Below, one piece after another: positions 38,724 through 48,335 of a DNA stretch of 64,000 bases; positions within the stretch are counted from its first letter, which is position 1; the number at the start of each line of letters is the position of its first letter. The stretch comes from Endozoicomonas sp. 8E (GTDB taxonomy: Bacteria; Pseudomonadota; Gammaproteobacteria; Pseudomonadales; Endozoicomonadaceae). The position numbers and the translations under genes are program-made. The DNA lies in the NCBI RefSeq assembly GCF_032883915.1, contig NZ_CP120717.1:4161697-4225696 (forward strand). The letters run 5' to 3'. The notes under the pieces are model-generated. The model was not told the origin of the DNA and did no database searches. It saw only the letters and a program-made list of their open reading frames with translations.

Positions 38724-38930
38724 CTGCCCCGCTACCATACCTTTGGGTTGACCGGGTGTGTACTCAACCCTGATGGTACCATCCTGAAAAGATCGAAAAC
38801 TCATGGCGACCCCGCCGTATTTGCAATCAATGCACTGCTGGATGATCAGCGCCATGATTTGCGGTACGCCTTCGAGACAGACTTCAGGCCGGTACCTAAA
38901 ACATCGTCTTCTTTCTGGACGACAGAGAGG
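38724..38930 (-). pseudogene. Remnant of a dikinase-like paralogue
   Basis: About 200 bp still encode the family segment PEVCLEGVPQIMALIIQQCIDCKYGGVAMSF, then VEYTPGQPKGMVAGQ. A deletion of about 25-30 bp upstream of PEVC shifts the frame. The N-terminal side is replaced by a 78-bp MITE-like hairpin, yet a family promoter box survives at 39067-39093. No intact product is possible. Confidence 0.85.
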
Positions 38931-39008
38931 TAAGTACTCAGCCATACGGAATCGAATATTTCTGGCTTATTGGGCAGAAATATTCGATTCCGTATGGCTG
39001 AGTACTTA
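38931..39008. mobile_element. Minimal MITE-like element: two perfect 34-bp inverted arms
   Basis: The 78-bp sequence consists of two perfectly complementary 34-bp arms around a 10-bp loop (GCTTATTGGG). The arms equal the ends of the longer copies at 7332, 22135 and 43105. It lies inside the paralogue remnant and would form a strong hairpin in single strands or RNA. Confidence 0.85.
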
Positions 39009-39066
39009 TCCCTTTCATTATGTTCATCTTAGAATCATCGGTTGATACGTTAATCAATTATTTACG

Positions 39067-39093
39067 TATGACATTGATATTTTTATAAAGTTC
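39067..39093 (-). promoter_or_regulatory. Relic RpoE/ECF-like promoter of the remnant paralogue
   Basis: The minus strand reads GAACTT, 16 bp, TCATA. It lies upstream of the remnant and MITE and probably drives no intact gene. Confidence 0.4.
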
Positions 39094-39158
39094 AACCGTC
39101 CTGCTGAAGTGGGTAAAAAACGCAGTCTGTTGGCCAATGCTGTCAGAACGGTCAGACC

Positions 39159-42100
39159 TTATTCGCAGGTTATTTCGAAGAATTCAAAAACTGCCGGATT
39201 TCTTTTGGTTGCTGCATTGACAAAGTCATAATCCATTTGAAGCCTTGAAGCAGCAAATTCGAAAGCAAGACAGTTCTGCTCAATTAAGCCCAGCATGTAC
39301 TCTCGATCATTCAGTAAGGTTTCACTGGCATGATATAAGCTATGAACATCACCTGCGATTGCGATTTGTATAATTTTTTTATCGCCTCGTAATCTTTCAC
39401 TGGCATGACGCAGGGCTTGCGGAAACGTCTCAACAGCGGCCATGACCACTGTTTCATCGTCCCGAAGTGTTGCGCTGGCAAATTCCAGCAGACGACCATT
39501 CTGAGAGACTGCGGTCATGACGACCTCTTTATCGTCAAGAAGTTCCGGGCTGGTATATTGCAACTGTCTGGCCTTCTGAGTAACTGCGGCCATAACCACC
39601 TCTTTATCATTTTTCAGTTCTGTACTCACATATTCCAGGTCACCTGGATAAACTCTAATGGTGGGTAACACCACCTCTTTATCACTTCGAACCCGTTGGC
39701 TGGCATATTTCAGCCCATGCATGAGTAAGACATTCCTGACCTTTTCTTTATCTTCCGGAACTGGCTGACCCGGAGGAATATCAAACTCCAGTCTGACATT
39801 AAGGGATGGTTTGATAACATAGTATTGACCTTCCAGATGGGGATACACATAGGCAAACAATGGCATAGCATGTTCCGGATGTATCAATAAAAGATGCTGT
39901 AAAAGTTCCCTGCGGCTGTCGTCATCGATCTCATCACTCATTAACACTTTCCGAAGATTGCTCTCTGATTCACCTAAACGTCGACAATGATCAATAAACT
40001 GTCGTTGTTGGTGGTTGTTCAATAACTGGTCGCAGGGAATAAGGCATTTGTAAAAATCGTATAATTTCCAATCATAAAACATTGAGAAAAGACATTGATG
40101 AAAAGCGAATCTATCGGCTTCTGTCGTAATATCACGATTAAGGCGTTGTGCCAGCAGGTTAAAGTCCCACTGATCTCCTTCAAAGATGGGCAGGTCCGAC
40201 AATTGAAGATCCAGATTATAGGTACTGTTTAATACAGTGATCAGTTTTTCAAAGGCACCCTGCAGGACTGGACGTGATTTTATTCGGGAGCATTCGACGA
40301 TCATTTCACCTGCTACTTCGTTGCAGCTCAGCTTCATACTCTCCGTATTTTCTCCCAGTTCGATCGCTCTCAATAACTGCACCAGAAACCACATGCGCTT
40401 TAACTTGCCGGGATTATAGAGACCTGATGCACGATGCTTACGAAATTTGTCTGAAAATTTCAGTCGCAAGGTTCGTCCTTTACCCCCCTCTGCCTGTTCA
40501 AGCAGCTCGACAAGGCCTAGATGACTTCCTAATTTCAGGTTAACAATCAAGGCATTATTCATACTGATGACAGTCGCTTTTTTCGCTGATTTTTCGATGG
40601 ACTCCTTGGCGAACGGAGTCAACAGCGATGCCTTTTCACCCGACTTACCCGGAGTGGTGCAATCAACATAGGTGGCATGCCCTATTCTGGATAGCCTGCC
40701 CTGACCCGACCCCAAAGTGACCGGTGCCAGAGCCTCTACGAAACGCTGATGCAGAGCAAAAATCAGTTCATGGACACTAAGCACCTGCTCGGCCTTCCCG
40801 AAGTTGAGTGCTTGAAGACAGGATTGCAGCTGATGGCAGTCTGCCACCCACTGACGAAACATTACCGGGGAAAGCTGACCGTCTTCAGCAGCTTGCATTC
40901 GCATAATGATATTCTCTAAGTCGGATCGGATGGTCTGTTTCAGCGTCTCAAAGCGTTTGTTCAGTTGCGGTAATTCATCTCGCAATGTCTCAATCAGGGG
41001 TGAACTGCTGTTGCCCGCCAGCTGCAGAAATGCCTGGTACACCTGTAACAGCTTTTCAGCCCCATAAATCAGTCGTTTTATGTTCTCTCTGGTCTCAGCC
41101 AGTAGCTCTGATCGTTGCCGCGACATGCTCAGTTTTATCGGGTTGGCCAGGCAATCCAGTCCGCCACCGGAGGCAAAAAATGCCAACAGGCGGGCGTTTT
41201 GATCCGTCAGCCACTGAAAACCGCTGGCGACCTGGCGAAGTGTGTCTTCAGAGGGAGACAAATCATCCCGCGTCGGGACAGCATTTCCCGGGGGCATATC
41301 TGAGAAGGCAGAGGATAAACTTCTGTGGCTGGCCAGTTTTCCGGTAAGGTCACCGGCAACAACAAAGGCTCCGGGCTGACTGTTAAAGCGGGCGCAGGCC
41401 AGTGTCGTCTGTTGGCCATTCTGAGCGGCCAATGCCGGAAACTGATCATCGGCCCGCATTAAGGTTATTTTTTCCTGCCTCATAAGGATCGCTACATGAT
41501 CATTGAATCCTGCTTTGGCAAAGACAAAGCCCCTCACTCGCTTCAGGAACTCAGGCTCAAGCATCCAATCTTCAGCATGATCGGCCACCACAATGGCTCC
41601 TTCTGGCATAGAGTCTGCCGCTTGTTCTTCCGCCAGCCAGAGTGTTCCGGTGCAATAGCCTTCGCTGATGCCCTGACCACCGGTCAGGGTCTCTTCTGGT
41701 ATAGGCATGGCAAAATCCATGCCGCCAGAGAGTCGGGTAACAGGGCGTACCTGTAACAGAAACAGGCGACCCTGGCGATCAATGGCAAACTCCACATCCA
41801 CGGGGCAGAGCAACAGGTCTTCCAGCTTTATCACCGCCTCCATGAGTTCTGAAACCGTTTCATCAGTGAGTTGCAGTCCACCGTCGCCTGATTGAGCATC
41901 AACATTAGCAATTCTTGTTTCCGAATAGCCGTTATTATTCTTGTGCAAGACAAAGTGACTTGAGAGGGTTCCGGGAAAGTATTGATAACTGTGAGCTTCT
42001 TCTTTGTGATCCTTGCGATAAATATCGATGCGGTGGGGCGTGTTACCGGACTGCCCTGCCACTACGCCTCTGGGTTGACCTGTTGTAAACTCTGCCCTGA

Positions 42101-42932
42101 CAGCATTATCCTGAAAAGATTGAAAACTCATGGCGACCCCACCATATCGGCAGTCAATGCACTCCTGGATGATCAGCGCCATGGGTGGGGGTATGACTTC
42201 GGGACAGACTTCAGGCCGATAACCTGAGGCCATGACCTTGAGGCAGGTACGCAAAATATCCTCTTCTGCCTGCACTATCGACAGGTATTTACCCGCCTGG
42301 GAATCGCCGTAGTTATCTTCGTTGATGCCGGAACTGCGGACAATAACCGGCTGCGATCTGGAGAGTCGGTCCAGCCGACGGAGCAGACCTCTGATCTCCC
42401 GGGCCGCTTCAGAATCTTTAACCTGTTCGTAAAAGTCCTCACTGGCCACAAATTGCGCCAGACCCGGCAGCCACTTATCCCTTTTGCTTTGCTCTGAAGG
42501 TGGCAAGGCATTGAGGTGTTCACGGATGTTCTTCAGGCTGGTCTCTGCCTTCAGTTCACGGTCAATCCCGGGCAGATAGCGGTCAAGTCTATCCAGAGGG
42601 TGTTGTTCAAGAGCATTCATGAGTTGAGCAGTAACACACTCGAACGGTGGCACAGACAGACCGGCTTTCTTCATGCGCTGCAAAAACATTCCCTTGCCCC
42701 CAAACTGTTCCCGGTTGGAGGGGGAACAGTCAGCAGCCTGATCTGAATCAGCTGGACGGCAGGTGCGCCTGGCGAGCGACTCTGGGTCAGAAACGCCACC
42801 GGAATGAGAATTACCGAAATACCTTTTAGGAGAATCATCAGTCCCGATGGATGGACTGCCAGCCCGGATATTATGATTTGGAATCGTTGTCAGGCTTTTA
42901 GAATCTGACGTCTCAGCAGTAGCAGGTAACAT
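39159..42932 (-). CDS. Dikinase-like protein, paralogue 8
   Basis: This complete copy has 1257 residues from the ATG at 42932. Arg199 (VRSSG), LLQVRPVTRLSGG and His479 (GFNDHVAI) are present; the usual GGFNDH is AGFNDH here. Seven DUF4116-type repeats are visible from about residue 1045, including a run of three with good consensus (EYVSTELKNDKEVV, QYTSPELLDDKEVV, EFASATLRDDETVV). The N-terminal 200 residues resemble paralogue 3 more than the adjacent copies, although the two are 28 kb apart. It has an intact leader and a consensus promoter. Confidence 0.88.
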   Translation of the reverse strand: MLPATAETSDSKSLTTIPNHNIRAGSPSIGTDDSPKRYFGNSHSGGVSDPESLARRTCRPADSDQAADCSPSNREQFGGKGMFLQRMKKAGLSVPPFECVTAQLMNALEQHPLDRLDRYLPGIDRELKAETSLKNIREHLNALPPSEQSKRDKWLPGLAQFVASEDFYEQVKDSEAAREIRGLLRRLDRLSRSQPVIVRSSGINEDNYGDSQAGKYLSIVQAEEDILRTCLKVMASGYRPEVCPEVIPPPMALIIQECIDCRYGGVAMSFQSFQDNAVRAEFTTGQPRGVVAGQSGNTPHRIDIYRKDHKEEAHSYQYFPGTLSSHFVLHKNNNGYSETRIANVDAQSGDGGLQLTDETVSELMEAVIKLEDLLLCPVDVEFAIDRQGRLFLLQVRPVTRLSGGMDFAMPIPEETLTGGQGISEGYCTGTLWLAEEQAADSMPEGAIVVADHAEDWMLEPEFLKRVRGFVFAKAGFNDHVAILMRQEKITLMRADDQFPALAAQNGQQTTLACARFNSQPGAFVVAGDLTGKLASHRSLSSAFSDMPPGNAVPTRDDLSPSEDTLRQVASGFQWLTDQNARLLAFFASGGGLDCLANPIKLSMSRQRSELLAETRENIKRLIYGAEKLLQVYQAFLQLAGNSSSPLIETLRDELPQLNKRFETLKQTIRSDLENIIMRMQAAEDGQLSPVMFRQWVADCHQLQSCLQALNFGKAEQVLSVHELIFALHQRFVEALAPVTLGSGQGRLSRIGHATYVDCTTPGKSGEKASLLTPFAKESIEKSAKKATVISMNNALIVNLKLGSHLGLVELLEQAEGGKGRTLRLKFSDKFRKHRASGLYNPGKLKRMWFLVQLLRAIELGENTESMKLSCNEVAGEMIVECSRIKSRPVLQGAFEKLITVLNSTYNLDLQLSDLPIFEGDQWDFNLLAQRLNRDITTEADRFAFHQCLFSMFYDWKLYDFYKCLIPCDQLLNNHQQRQFIDHCRRLGESESNLRKVLMSDEIDDDSRRELLQHLLLIHPEHAMPLFAYVYPHLEGQYYVIKPSLNVRLEFDIPPGQPVPEDKEKVRNVLLMHGLKYASQRVRSDKEVVLPTIRVYPGDLEYVSTELKNDKEVVMAAVTQKARQLQYTSPELLDDKEVVMTAVSQNGRLLEFASATLRDDETVVMAAVETFPQALRHASERLRGDKKIIQIAIAGDVHSLYHASETLLNDREYMLGLIEQNCLAFEFAASRLQMDYDFVNAATKRNPAVFEFFEITCE

Positions 42933-42999
42933 CAAGACATCCCTCTCGTGTTAAAAACTTCCATGATTTAATCGCTAAAGTTCAATAGATTATTTTCAT

Positions 43000-43026
43000 T
43001 TTGACAATGATGTTGTTATAAAGTTC
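43000..43026 (-). promoter_or_regulatory. RpoE/ECF-like promoter of paralogue 8
   Basis: The minus strand reads GAACTT, 16 bp, TCAAA; the -10 is 68 nt before the ATG at 42932. Confidence 0.58.
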
Positions 43027-43104
43027 AACCGACAGCCTGAAGCTGACGATAGAAAAAAGTAATGAGCTGGTAACACGGTATGCGTTGCCAGGAAAATCAG
43101 ACCT

Positions 43105-43304
43105 TAAGTACTCAACCATACGAAATCATATTTTCTGGCTTATTGTTCAGGCACTCGCGGCAACTGCTCCTGCGTTGCTCTAGCTCCTGCATCCATGCAG
43201 TCGTGCTGCGTTGCAACTCTGGTCACATAGCTTGCTATGTTCCCGTCGTTGCGCCTTGCAGAGCACCTGCCCAATAAGTCAGAAATATTCGATTCCGTAT
43301 GGTT
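43105..43304. mobile_element. MITE-like element, copy 3, at the breakpoint of a truncated paralogue
   Basis: It matches copy 2 over about 200 bp, beginning TAAGTACTC at 43105. The far end stops at GTATGGTTG, without the terminal GAGTACTTA, and joins paralogue coding sequence directly. The last nine or so bases of the element are therefore missing, which points to a deletion at this end rather than a clean insertion. Confidence 0.75.
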
Positions 43305-44305
43305 GGCAACAGGAACAGGCGACCCTGACGATCAATGGCAAACTCCACATCCACGGGGCAGAACAACAGTTTTTCCAGCTTTTTCACCACCTTCCTGAGT
43401 TTTGAAACCATCTTATCACTGAGTCGCTGCCTGCCGTCGTTTGATTGGACATCGGCACCATCCATTCTTTTTTCCGAATAACCGTTATTGTTCCTGTGCA
43501 GGATAAATTGGCTTGAGATCGTTCCGGGAAAGTATTGATAACTGTCAGCTCCTTTTCGACCCTTGCGGGAAATTTCAATGCGGTGAGGCGTGTTACCAGA
43601 CTGACCTGCCACTGCACCTCTGGGTTGACCGGGTGTAAACTCAACCCTGATGGTATCATCAGCAAAGGATTTAAAGCTCATGGCGACTCCGCCGTATTGG
43701 CAATCAATACACTGCTGGATGATCAGTGCCATGGGTTGTGGTATGACTTCTGAACAGACTTCAGGCCGGTAAGCTGAGGCCATAACCTTAAGACAGGTTC
43801 GCAAAACATCCTCATCGCCCTGAACTACCGAAAGGTATTTGCCCGCCTGGGCATCGCCGTAGTTATCTTCATTAATGCCGGAACTCCGGACAATAAGCGG
43901 CCCTGATGTTGATAGTCCGTGATCCCTGATGTGTCGGGCCGCTTCTGAATCTTTAACCTGCGCATAAAAGTCATCACTGGCAATAAATTTCGCCATACCC
44001 GCCAGCCAGCACTCTCTTCTGATTTGCTCTGAAGGTAACAACAAATTGAGGCGTTCCCTGATGTTCGCCAGACTGATCTCCGGTGCATTGCCGATCCCGG
44101 GGAAATAGGGCTCCAGACCCTGGCTGTCCAGAGGGTGATATTCCAGCGCATTCGTGACCTGAGTTGTCACACACTGAAAGGGTGGCACAGGCATACCGGC
44201 TGCTTTCATGCGCTGCAAAAACATCCCCTTGCCGCCAACTTGTTCCCGGTTGCAAGGAAAACAGTCAGCAGCCTGATGGGAAGCAGGTGAGCAGCAGATG
44301 CGCAT
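43235..44305 (-). pseudogene. Dikinase-like paralogue 9, truncated at both ends
   Basis: The readable frame retains GGKGMFLQRMKAAGMPVP, VRSSGINEDNYGD and the ATP-grasp end to RQGRLFLLP. At base 43304 it runs into a MITE and ends with 23 residues encoded by the element. The phosphohistidine, helical and DUF4116 regions, about 800 residues, are missing. At the 5' end the leader and the first roughly 40 codons are deleted: the promoter box at 44352-44378 sits only about 47 bp from the first plausible ATG (44305). A GTG start further out (44380) would lie inside the -35 and is not credible. It is probably non-functional, although a bare ATP-grasp fragment could still be made. Confidence 0.8.
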
Positions 44306-44351
44306 TGCGAGCAACGTTGGCTTGTTCGCTGGCAGATAATTAATCACTTTC

Positions 44352-44378
44352 TTTGACAAGGATGTTTTTATAAAGTTC
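44352..44378 (-). promoter_or_regulatory. RpoE/ECF-like promoter fused to truncated paralogue 9
   Basis: The minus strand reads GAACTT, 16 bp, TCAAA, a full consensus. The usual leader and ribosome-binding site are absent downstream. Confidence 0.5.
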
Positions 44379-44479
44379 ACCCTTCAGACTGAATCAAACG
44401 ATGGGAAAAACAGCAATAACCGGGCAACAGGGTTTCCAGCAGTCAATGTTCCCGGAGTCGAACAGAATTTATTGGCAGA

Positions 44480-47400
44480 TTACCCGACGTATTTACGAAC
44501 TTCGGGGTTTCTGGAGATTGCTAAATTGATAAAGTGGGTATCATTTTGAAGGCTGTTAGTAATATTTGAGAAAGCAAATGAATCGATTGCAATCAAGTCC
44601 AGCAAAAACTCGCGATCATTTAATATCTGTTCACCGGCCCCTCTTAAATAATACATACTTTTAGCAACGGCTATTCGAACAATATCTTTATCGCTTCGCA
44701 ATCTTTCACTTGCATACTGCAGGGCTCCGGCATACTGTTTGACAGCAGCCATTACCACTTCCTCATTATCCTTAACTTTCTGGCTGGCATGTTGTAGCTG
44801 AGAACCATTCTGAGTGACTGATGCCATGACGATATCGCTATCATTCCTCAGCTCTTTACTGACATATTCCAGTTGTTCAGGATGTTTTAAAATGGCAGGC
44901 AACACAAGGTCTTTATCATTGAGAACCGCCTGGCTGGCATATTTCAACCCATGCTTGAGCAGGGCATTTTTGAGCTTTTCTTTGTGATCCCCAGATGGCT
45001 GACCTGGCGGAACATAAAACTTCAGACGCGCACCGCAGGATGGTTTGATAACATAATGCTGACCTTTCAAGTGAGGATAGATAATCTCAAAAATTGGCAT
45101 AGCGATTTTAGCATTTGTCAATAAAAAATGCTGTAAGAGTTCAGTGCGAGTGCCCTCACCGATCTCATCACTCATTAACATTTCCCGAAAATGGTCCGTC
45201 GATTTTCTCATGCACGTTTCTAAGCGTTGAACAATATGAATAAACTGCTGGTGTTGTTTACTTAATAGATGGTAAAAATGCGGAACTTTATGTAAATAAG
45301 TTTTAGCGATTGAGAAAAGGCAGTCTTCAAAGGCAAATCGATCGGCTTCTGTTACAACATTGCTATCAAGGCGCTGTGCAAGTGTGTTAAAGCACCAGTG
45401 ATCTTCTTCAAAAATGGCTTTGTCCAGAAAAACATCTAATTGATCAGTTTCACCTAGCACCGTTAGCAATTTTTCAAAGGCATGCTGCATGTTTTTAGTT
45501 GATGTCATTTGGTGGCATTCAACGATAATTTTTCCCGCTGCGGCATTGCAACTGAGCTTCATGCTATCAGAATCTTTATCCAGTTCGACCACTTTCAGTA
45601 ACTTGGCCAGAAACCACATACGCTTTAACTTGCCCGGTTGATCACTGCCATCAGGTTTCTGAAATCGGTCAGAAAATGTCATCCGCAAGGTTCGTCCTTT
45701 ACCCCCCTCTGCGTGTTCAAGTAGTTCGATAACACTCGTATGTTGACAAAGCCCCAGGTTAACAACCAAAGCATCGTCCACACTGACAACAGTCCCTGAA
45801 AGCCATAATTTATTCAACATTGCTTTGCCGGCCGAGCTCAATAGCGGTGTCGCCTGACTGCGGGTCGTGCAATCAACATAGGTGATGTCATTTCTCTCAG
45901 ATATCCTGCCCTGACGCGAATCCCGAGTAACCGGCTCCAATGCGTCTACGAAACGCTGATGCAGGGCAAAAATCAGCTCATGGACACTACGGATCTGTTT
46001 AGCCTCATCAAGGTTGAATGCCTGAAGACAGTATTGCAGCTGATGGCAGTCTGCCACCCACTGACGAAACACTCCCGGGGATACCTGCCCTTTTTCAGCG
46101 GCTTGTTCAGCGGCTTGCAGTGGAAGAACGACACTCTTTAGCGCTGATTGGATGGTCTGTTTCAGCATCTCGAACCGGTTGTCCAGTTGCGATAATTCTT
46201 TCCGCCTTGACTTGACCTCGGATGAAGGCCATTTACCCGCCAACTGCAAGAAGGCCCGATACCCATCCAGCATTGCTTCAGCCCCATTAACCAGCCGATT
46301 TACACTGTCCTCAGTCTTTGAGAGCAGCTCTGATCGTTGTGGCGACATGCTCAGTTTTACCGGGTTTGACAGATAATCCAGTCCACCGCCAGAGGCAAAA
46401 AATGCCAACAGCCGGGCATTTTGATCCGTGAGCCATTGAAAACCGCTGGCGACCTGATGGAATGTGCCTTCAGGCGGGGACAGATCCTCCCGGGACGGGA
46501 CAACTTTTGCAAACAGCTCATCAGAAACAGCAGAGACCAGGCTTTTGTGACTGGCCAGTTTTTCGGCAATGTCACCGGCAACAATAAAGGCTCCGGGCTC
46601 ACCGTTAAAGCGGGCGCAGGCCAGTGTCGCCTGTTGTCCATAGTGAGCGGCCAAGGCCAAATATTGGCCACCAGCCCGCATCAGGGTTATTTTTCTCTGC
46701 CTCATGAGTATCGCGACATGATCATTGCATCCTGCTTCGGCCAGGACAAAACCCCCTGCCCGCTTCAGGAAGTCAGGCCCAAGCATCCAGTCTTCAGCGT
46801 GGTGGGCCACGACAATGGCGCCCTCTGGCATAGATTCTGCGTGTTGTTTATTGGCCTGCCAGAGTGGTCCGGTACAGAAGCCTTCGCTGATACCCTCGCC
46901 AATGGCCAGGGTCTCTTCGGGTATGGACATGGCAAAAACCATATCGCCAGAAAGTCGGGTAACAGGGCGCACCTGCAAGATGAACAGACGACCCCAATGA
47001 TCGATGGCGAACTCAACATCCACGGGGCAGAACAAGAGGTTTTCCAGCTCTGTCACGATATTTCTGAGTTCTGAAATCATCTTATCAGTGAGTCGCTGCC
47101 CGCCGTCGTTTGATTGGACATGAGCGCCAGCAATTCTTTTTTCCGAATAACCGTTATTGTTCTTGTGCAGAATAAATTGGCTTGAGATCGTCCCGGGAAA
47201 GTATTGATAACTGTCAGCTCCTTCTCGACCCTCGCGAGATATATCAATGCGGTGAGGCGTATTACCAGACTGCCCTGCCACTACCCCTCTGGGTTGACCG
47301 GATGTGTACTCAACCATGATGGTATCCTTCTGAAAGGATTGAAAGCTCATGGCGACCCCGCCATACAGGCAGTCAATACACTGCTGGATGATCAGCGCCA

Positions 47401-48166
47401 TGGGTTGCGGTATTCCTTCGGGACAGACTTCAGGCCGGTAGGCTGAGGCCATGACCTTAAGGCAGGTGCTTAAAACATCGTCTTGTTCCTGAACGACAGA
47501 GAGGTATTTGCCTGCCTGGGCATCGCCGTAGTTATCTTCATTAATGCCAGAGCTGCGAACAATCACGGGCTGTGACAGGGAGACTCCGTTCAACTCTTGG
47601 CGCAGATCCCTGATGTGTTGCGCCGCTTCAGAACCTTTAACCTGTTCGTAATAGTCATCACTGGCAATAAATTCTGCCAGACCCGCCAGCCAGTTATTCT
47701 TTTTGGCTTGCTCTGAAGCGGACAAGGTATTGAGATATTCCCGGATGTTCGTCAGGCTGGTCTCTGCGCCCCATCCATGGGCGATCCCGGGGAGATAGCG
47801 GGCTAAACGATGGGGGTCCAGAGGCTGTTGTGCAAGCGCATTCATAACTTGAGCAGTGACACATTTGAAGGGTGGAACAGACAGACCGGCTTTTATCATG
47901 CGCAGCAAAAACATGCCTTTGCCCCCAAATTGCTCCCTGTTGGCGCTAAAACAGTCAGCAGCCTGATCTGAAACAGGTGAACGGCAGGTGCGCTTGGTTA
48001 GCTGCCTTGGGTCGGGAACGCCATCGGGATCAATTTCCGTGAAGTACCTTTTAGGTGATTCATTGACCTCAGTATCCTGATTGGGATCAGTTGCCACGTT
48101 TTGATGATTTGAAATATCAACAGTAGCAGTAGCAGTAGCAGTAGCAGTGGCAGTAACATTTAACAT
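44480..48166 (-). CDS. Dikinase-like protein, paralogue 10
   Basis: The protein has 1228 residues from the ATG at 48166. The N-terminus contains an Ala-Thr run (TATATATATATV) encoded by a hexanucleotide repeat. Arg204 and His483 are present; the ATP-grasp end reads FILQVRPVTRLSGDM, and the histidine motif is AGCNDHVAI instead of GGFNDHVAI. Six DUF4116-type repeats follow from about residue 1035, the last (SNITNSLQNDTHFI) poorly conserved. It starts with MLNVT rather than MLP. No frameshift was seen. Confidence 0.87.
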   Translation of the reverse strand: MLNVTATATATATATVDISNHQNVATDPNQDTEVNESPKRYFTEIDPDGVPDPRQLTKRTCRSPVSDQAADCFSANREQFGGKGMFLLRMIKAGLSVPPFKCVTAQVMNALAQQPLDPHRLARYLPGIAHGWGAETSLTNIREYLNTLSASEQAKKNNWLAGLAEFIASDDYYEQVKGSEAAQHIRDLRQELNGVSLSQPVIVRSSGINEDNYGDAQAGKYLSVVQEQDDVLSTCLKVMASAYRPEVCPEGIPQPMALIIQQCIDCLYGGVAMSFQSFQKDTIMVEYTSGQPRGVVAGQSGNTPHRIDISREGREGADSYQYFPGTISSQFILHKNNNGYSEKRIAGAHVQSNDGGQRLTDKMISELRNIVTELENLLFCPVDVEFAIDHWGRLFILQVRPVTRLSGDMVFAMSIPEETLAIGEGISEGFCTGPLWQANKQHAESMPEGAIVVAHHAEDWMLGPDFLKRAGGFVLAEAGCNDHVAILMRQRKITLMRAGGQYLALAAHYGQQATLACARFNGEPGAFIVAGDIAEKLASHKSLVSAVSDELFAKVVPSREDLSPPEGTFHQVASGFQWLTDQNARLLAFFASGGGLDYLSNPVKLSMSPQRSELLSKTEDSVNRLVNGAEAMLDGYRAFLQLAGKWPSSEVKSRRKELSQLDNRFEMLKQTIQSALKSVVLPLQAAEQAAEKGQVSPGVFRQWVADCHQLQYCLQAFNLDEAKQIRSVHELIFALHQRFVDALEPVTRDSRQGRISERNDITYVDCTTRSQATPLLSSAGKAMLNKLWLSGTVVSVDDALVVNLGLCQHTSVIELLEHAEGGKGRTLRMTFSDRFQKPDGSDQPGKLKRMWFLAKLLKVVELDKDSDSMKLSCNAAAGKIIVECHQMTSTKNMQHAFEKLLTVLGETDQLDVFLDKAIFEEDHWCFNTLAQRLDSNVVTEADRFAFEDCLFSIAKTYLHKVPHFYHLLSKQHQQFIHIVQRLETCMRKSTDHFREMLMSDEIGEGTRTELLQHFLLTNAKIAMPIFEIIYPHLKGQHYVIKPSCGARLKFYVPPGQPSGDHKEKLKNALLKHGLKYASQAVLNDKDLVLPAILKHPEQLEYVSKELRNDSDIVMASVTQNGSQLQHASQKVKDNEEVVMAAVKQYAGALQYASERLRSDKDIVRIAVAKSMYYLRGAGEQILNDREFLLDLIAIDSFAFSNITNSLQNDTHFINLAISRNPEVRKYVG
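48119..48158. repeat. Hexanucleotide microsatellite in paralogue 10
   Basis: About five to six copies of AGTAGC (plus strand) code the Thr-Ala run near the N-terminus. Length changes would stay in frame. Confidence 0.8.
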
Positions 48167-48234
48167 CAAGATATCCCTCTTATGATATTTTCATCCATGA
48201 TCCAAGCACAAACGCATAAAGTGATTACCTAACA

Positions 48235-48261
48235 TTTGACAATAATGCTTTGATAAAGTTC
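48235..48261 (-). promoter_or_regulatory. RpoE/ECF-like promoter of paralogue 10
   Basis: The minus strand reads GAACTT, 16 bp, TCAAA; the -10 is 69 nt before the ATG at 48166. Confidence 0.55.
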
Positions 48262-48335
48262 ACCCGTCTGTCTGAAGCAGATAATAGAAAAGATGATAAG
48301 CTGTTGAAGGCAAGGTTTTCAGAATAGATCTGAAC

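Noticed and set aside
38484-38945. 153-residue ORF as a real gene
   Set aside because: It starts in a MITE arm, crosses a frameshifted paralogue fragment and ends in unrelated sequence; only the middle part is homologous.
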